The position numbers and the translations under genes were made by a program. Shown here piece by piece: positions 6,112 through 7,645 of a DNA stretch of 7,645 nucleotides. The notes beneath the pieces were generated by a model, which was not told the DNA's origin, searched no databases, and was given only the letters and a program-made list of their open reading frames with translations. Numbering within the stretch: position 1 is the stretch's first letter; each line of letters begins with the position of its first letter. The stretch is taken from contig USCC01000100.1 of the NCBI GenBank assembly GCA_900553035.1, positions 1 through 7,645 of the forward strand. The letters are read 5' to 3'. This stretch comes from an uncultured Rhodospirillaceae bacterium. Its GTDB lineage: Bacteria > Pseudomonadota > Alphaproteobacteria > CAAGCB01 > CAG-977.

Positions 6112-7645
6112 TTAATACCCGCGATCCGCCAGACGCGTGGAAGCCTCATAGGAATGCTCGACAGCCATTTCTTCGGGCGGCAGTTTATCCTCTTCATTCC
6201 GGGCTTCGTATATTGCGGGCGGCAGGAAAGGCGCGGCCGGCATTTTGGATTTACGCACCATTTTGCGGTCGTTGAAATAAAACGGCGTTTTCAGTTTGAT
6301 CGGATGGAAATAGTTTTTCTGAATCAGGGCATACTGTGTCCCGAAAGGCATGTTCAACATTCCGGCCGTACCGATGATGGCATCTCCGACAATTCCGTAA
6401 CGCAGGTTGTGTTCAAACGGATTGCGCGTCACGTTCAGGCCTTCCTGACGGCTGGTCGATACGACGACTTTTGTTTCCTTTTCAATCAGGTTGTCCAGAC
6501 GCGTTGCCGTTTCCTCGTTATTCATGCGCATAAAAATCTTGGCGCCGGTGTTGCCGATGATCGTGTCAACGGCTCCGCCGTATTTGGCCGAAAGCTCCGA
6601 CAGGTCATGACAGGCCAACAGGAACGAATACTGCTTGGCGTATCCGATGCCGATGCCGTCCACCACGTTGAAGTTCGGAAGCATCTGGTAATCGTCCAGA
6701 ACGTACAGAAGCGGGAAAGGTCCGCACGGCCCTTCGTTCGGCGCGAAAATCGTCAGCGTCCCCGAATTCATGTTCAGGAACATGCTCAGCATGGCGGCCG
6801 TCATGGCCTCCTCCGGACCGCACAGATAGAACGTGACAGGCTCCCACTTACCGGTCTGGGGATTTTTAATGCCGCGCTGATCAACGCTGACAAAATCGCC
6901 GGACGCCATACGCATGCGGATCGCCCCGTTCTTGAACGGCGCAAGCCCGGACAATGCCATGGAAAGCACCGAGGAACGCTGTGTTTTCGGTAAAGCCAAA
7001 ATCTGGTTCAACTCAACCAGAGAACGGCGGTCGTAGCCGTAATAGGCCGCCTCTTCAATCGTATTTTCCAGAATTTTCGCCCAGATATCCGTTTTAAAGG
7101 CGACCGGATCTCCTGCATCGCGCCGCGCCCGGAGTTCCGCCGTCACTTCCAGCTGCATCGCCGTAATGAAGTCCATCAGCATCGGAAAGCTTGACTGGCG
7201 GCCGATCCAGGCTTCGGGAATCGGATCCCACTTCCCGATCGGCAGATAATTCTTCAGTGTGACATTCCCCTTGCGGACGTTTTCGATCGCCTGGCGCACT
7301 TCCTTTGTCTTTTCCATGGAAACATAATATGTTTCAAGCACTTCCAGATCTTCGTCGTCAAGAGCGTCTTCGTACAGCCGCTGAAGGAAGTAATCGTTCG
7401 CGCGCGCCTGATCGCATTTGTCACAGATGTAGTTGATGAAGCCTTCCAAGGCCGAGCGCCCCGCTTTGACCCAGTACGGGTCGGTTCCCGTCGGGCCGTC
7501 TCCCAGAAGGAAAAAAGCCAGGCCGCCGATGTAGGCCTGCCGGCCGGGGCACGGCGGCGGCAGGTCGCCTTCGCCCAGCGGATTCCAGGTCGGCAAAGTT
7601 TTAATTCGACAAACAAGAAATAAGGGGTGCTTCACGATTGTGTTG
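6112..7645 (-). CDS. virD4: VirD4/TraG-family type IV secretion coupling protein, N-terminus outside window
   Basis: The frame is open from the stop at 6112-6114 to the right edge. A GTG at 7635 is only an internal codon, because codons before it (N-T-I) continue the frame, so the 5' end is missing. VirD4/TraG proteins are inner-membrane hexameric ATPases that bring DNA or protein substrates to the T4SS. Counting from V1 at 7635, the visible part includes WNPLGEGDLPPP (17-28), the all-alpha domain (about 50-205, DPYWVKAGRSALEGF), the Walker-B strand LLYVLDDY (309-316), and the conserved block LLACHDLSELSAKYG (339-353) with IIGNTGAKIFMRMNNEETA (359-377). The Walker A and N-terminal membrane helices must lie beyond 7645. 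Two usually conserved core positions differ: the second Walker-B acid is Asp, and His replaces the usual Gln before DL. The stop is 9 nt from the fprA -35, and no terminator lies between them. Confidence 0.9.
   Translation of the reverse strand, partial: NTIVKHPLFLVCRIKTLPTWNPLGEGDLPPPCPGRQAYIGGLAFFLLGDGPTGTDPYWVKAGRSALEGFINYICDKCDQARANDYFLQRLYEDALDDEDLEVLETYYVSMEKTKEVRQAIENVRKGNVTLKNYLPIGKWDPIPEAWIGRQSSFPMLMDFITAMQLEVTAELRARRDAGDPVAFKTDIWAKILENTIEEAAYYGYDRRSLVELNQILALPKTQRSSVLSMALSGLAPFKNGAIRMRMASGDFVSVDQRGIKNPQTGKWEPVTFYLCGPEEAMTAAMLSMFLNMNSGTLTIFAPNEGPCGPFPLLYVLDDYQMLPNFNVVDGIGIGYAKQYSFLLACHDLSELSAKYGGAVDTIIGNTGAKIFMRMNNEETATRLDNLIEKETKVVVSTSRQEGLNVTRNPFEHNLRYGIVGDAIIGTAGMLNMPFGTQYALIQKNYFHPIKLKTPFYFNDRKMVRKSKMPAAPFLPPAIYEARNEEDKLPPEEMAVEHSYEASTRLADRGY

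Noticed and set aside
6154..6993. Plus-strand open frame of 279 codons
   Set aside because: Antisense shadow of the VirD4 gene, rich in His, Arg and Val, with no recognisable motif.
7635..7635. GTG at 7635 as the true start of the coupling protein
   Set aside because: The frame continues upstream to the edge, and the family needs a Walker A and membrane helices before this point.

Overview
The window reads as bacterial chromosome, most likely from a Gram-negative alphaproteobacterium. Genes are moderately GC-rich and start behind GGAG/AGGGGG ribosome sites, while intergenic gaps are AT-rich. A lipoprotein with a LAGC lipobox and a large secreted PEGA protein imply a Gram-negative envelope. 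A flavo-diiron protein (O2/NO reductase) suggests an anaerobic or micro-oxic life, and a VirD4/TraG coupling protein indicates a type IV secretion or conjugation system. A gut-type alphaproteobacterium would fit, but the taxonomic call is inference without a database search.

Layout. (1) 1-254, minus: 5' part of a class I SAM-dependent methyltransferase that runs off the left edge. (2) 255-393: divergent intergenic region with a promoter-like TATAAT. (3) 394-3236, plus: a two-gene operon with ATGA overlap, encoding a 710-aa exported protein with three PEGA-type repeats and a cysteine-rich C-terminal region, then a 237-aa outer-membrane-type lipoprotein with its own PEGA-like segment. (4) 3237-3672: no gene, but a set of hairpins and two diverged direct repeats about 165 bp apart whose conserved blocks can pair with each other. 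(5) 3720-4526, minus: an unrecognised 268-aa charged helical protein with its own promoter and a strong intrinsic terminator. (6) 4820-5989, minus: fprA-type flavo-diiron protein with promoter, 5'-UTR stem-loop and terminator. (7) 6112-7645, minus: VirD4/TraG-type T4SS coupling ATPase, lacking its N-terminus because of the window edge.

How the genes relate. The two PEGA proteins are translationally coupled and probably act together in the periplasm/outer membrane as surface or wall-associated proteins. The flavo-diiron protein is an autonomous stress-defence unit. The coupling protein belongs to a secretion locus lying mainly to the right. The 268-aa protein is an isolated transcription unit with no assignable function. 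No complete multi-gene new system is visible. The least explained items are the repeated structured element at 3359-3627, the PEGA pair with its Cys-rich region, and the non-canonical residues in the ATPase core of the coupling protein.
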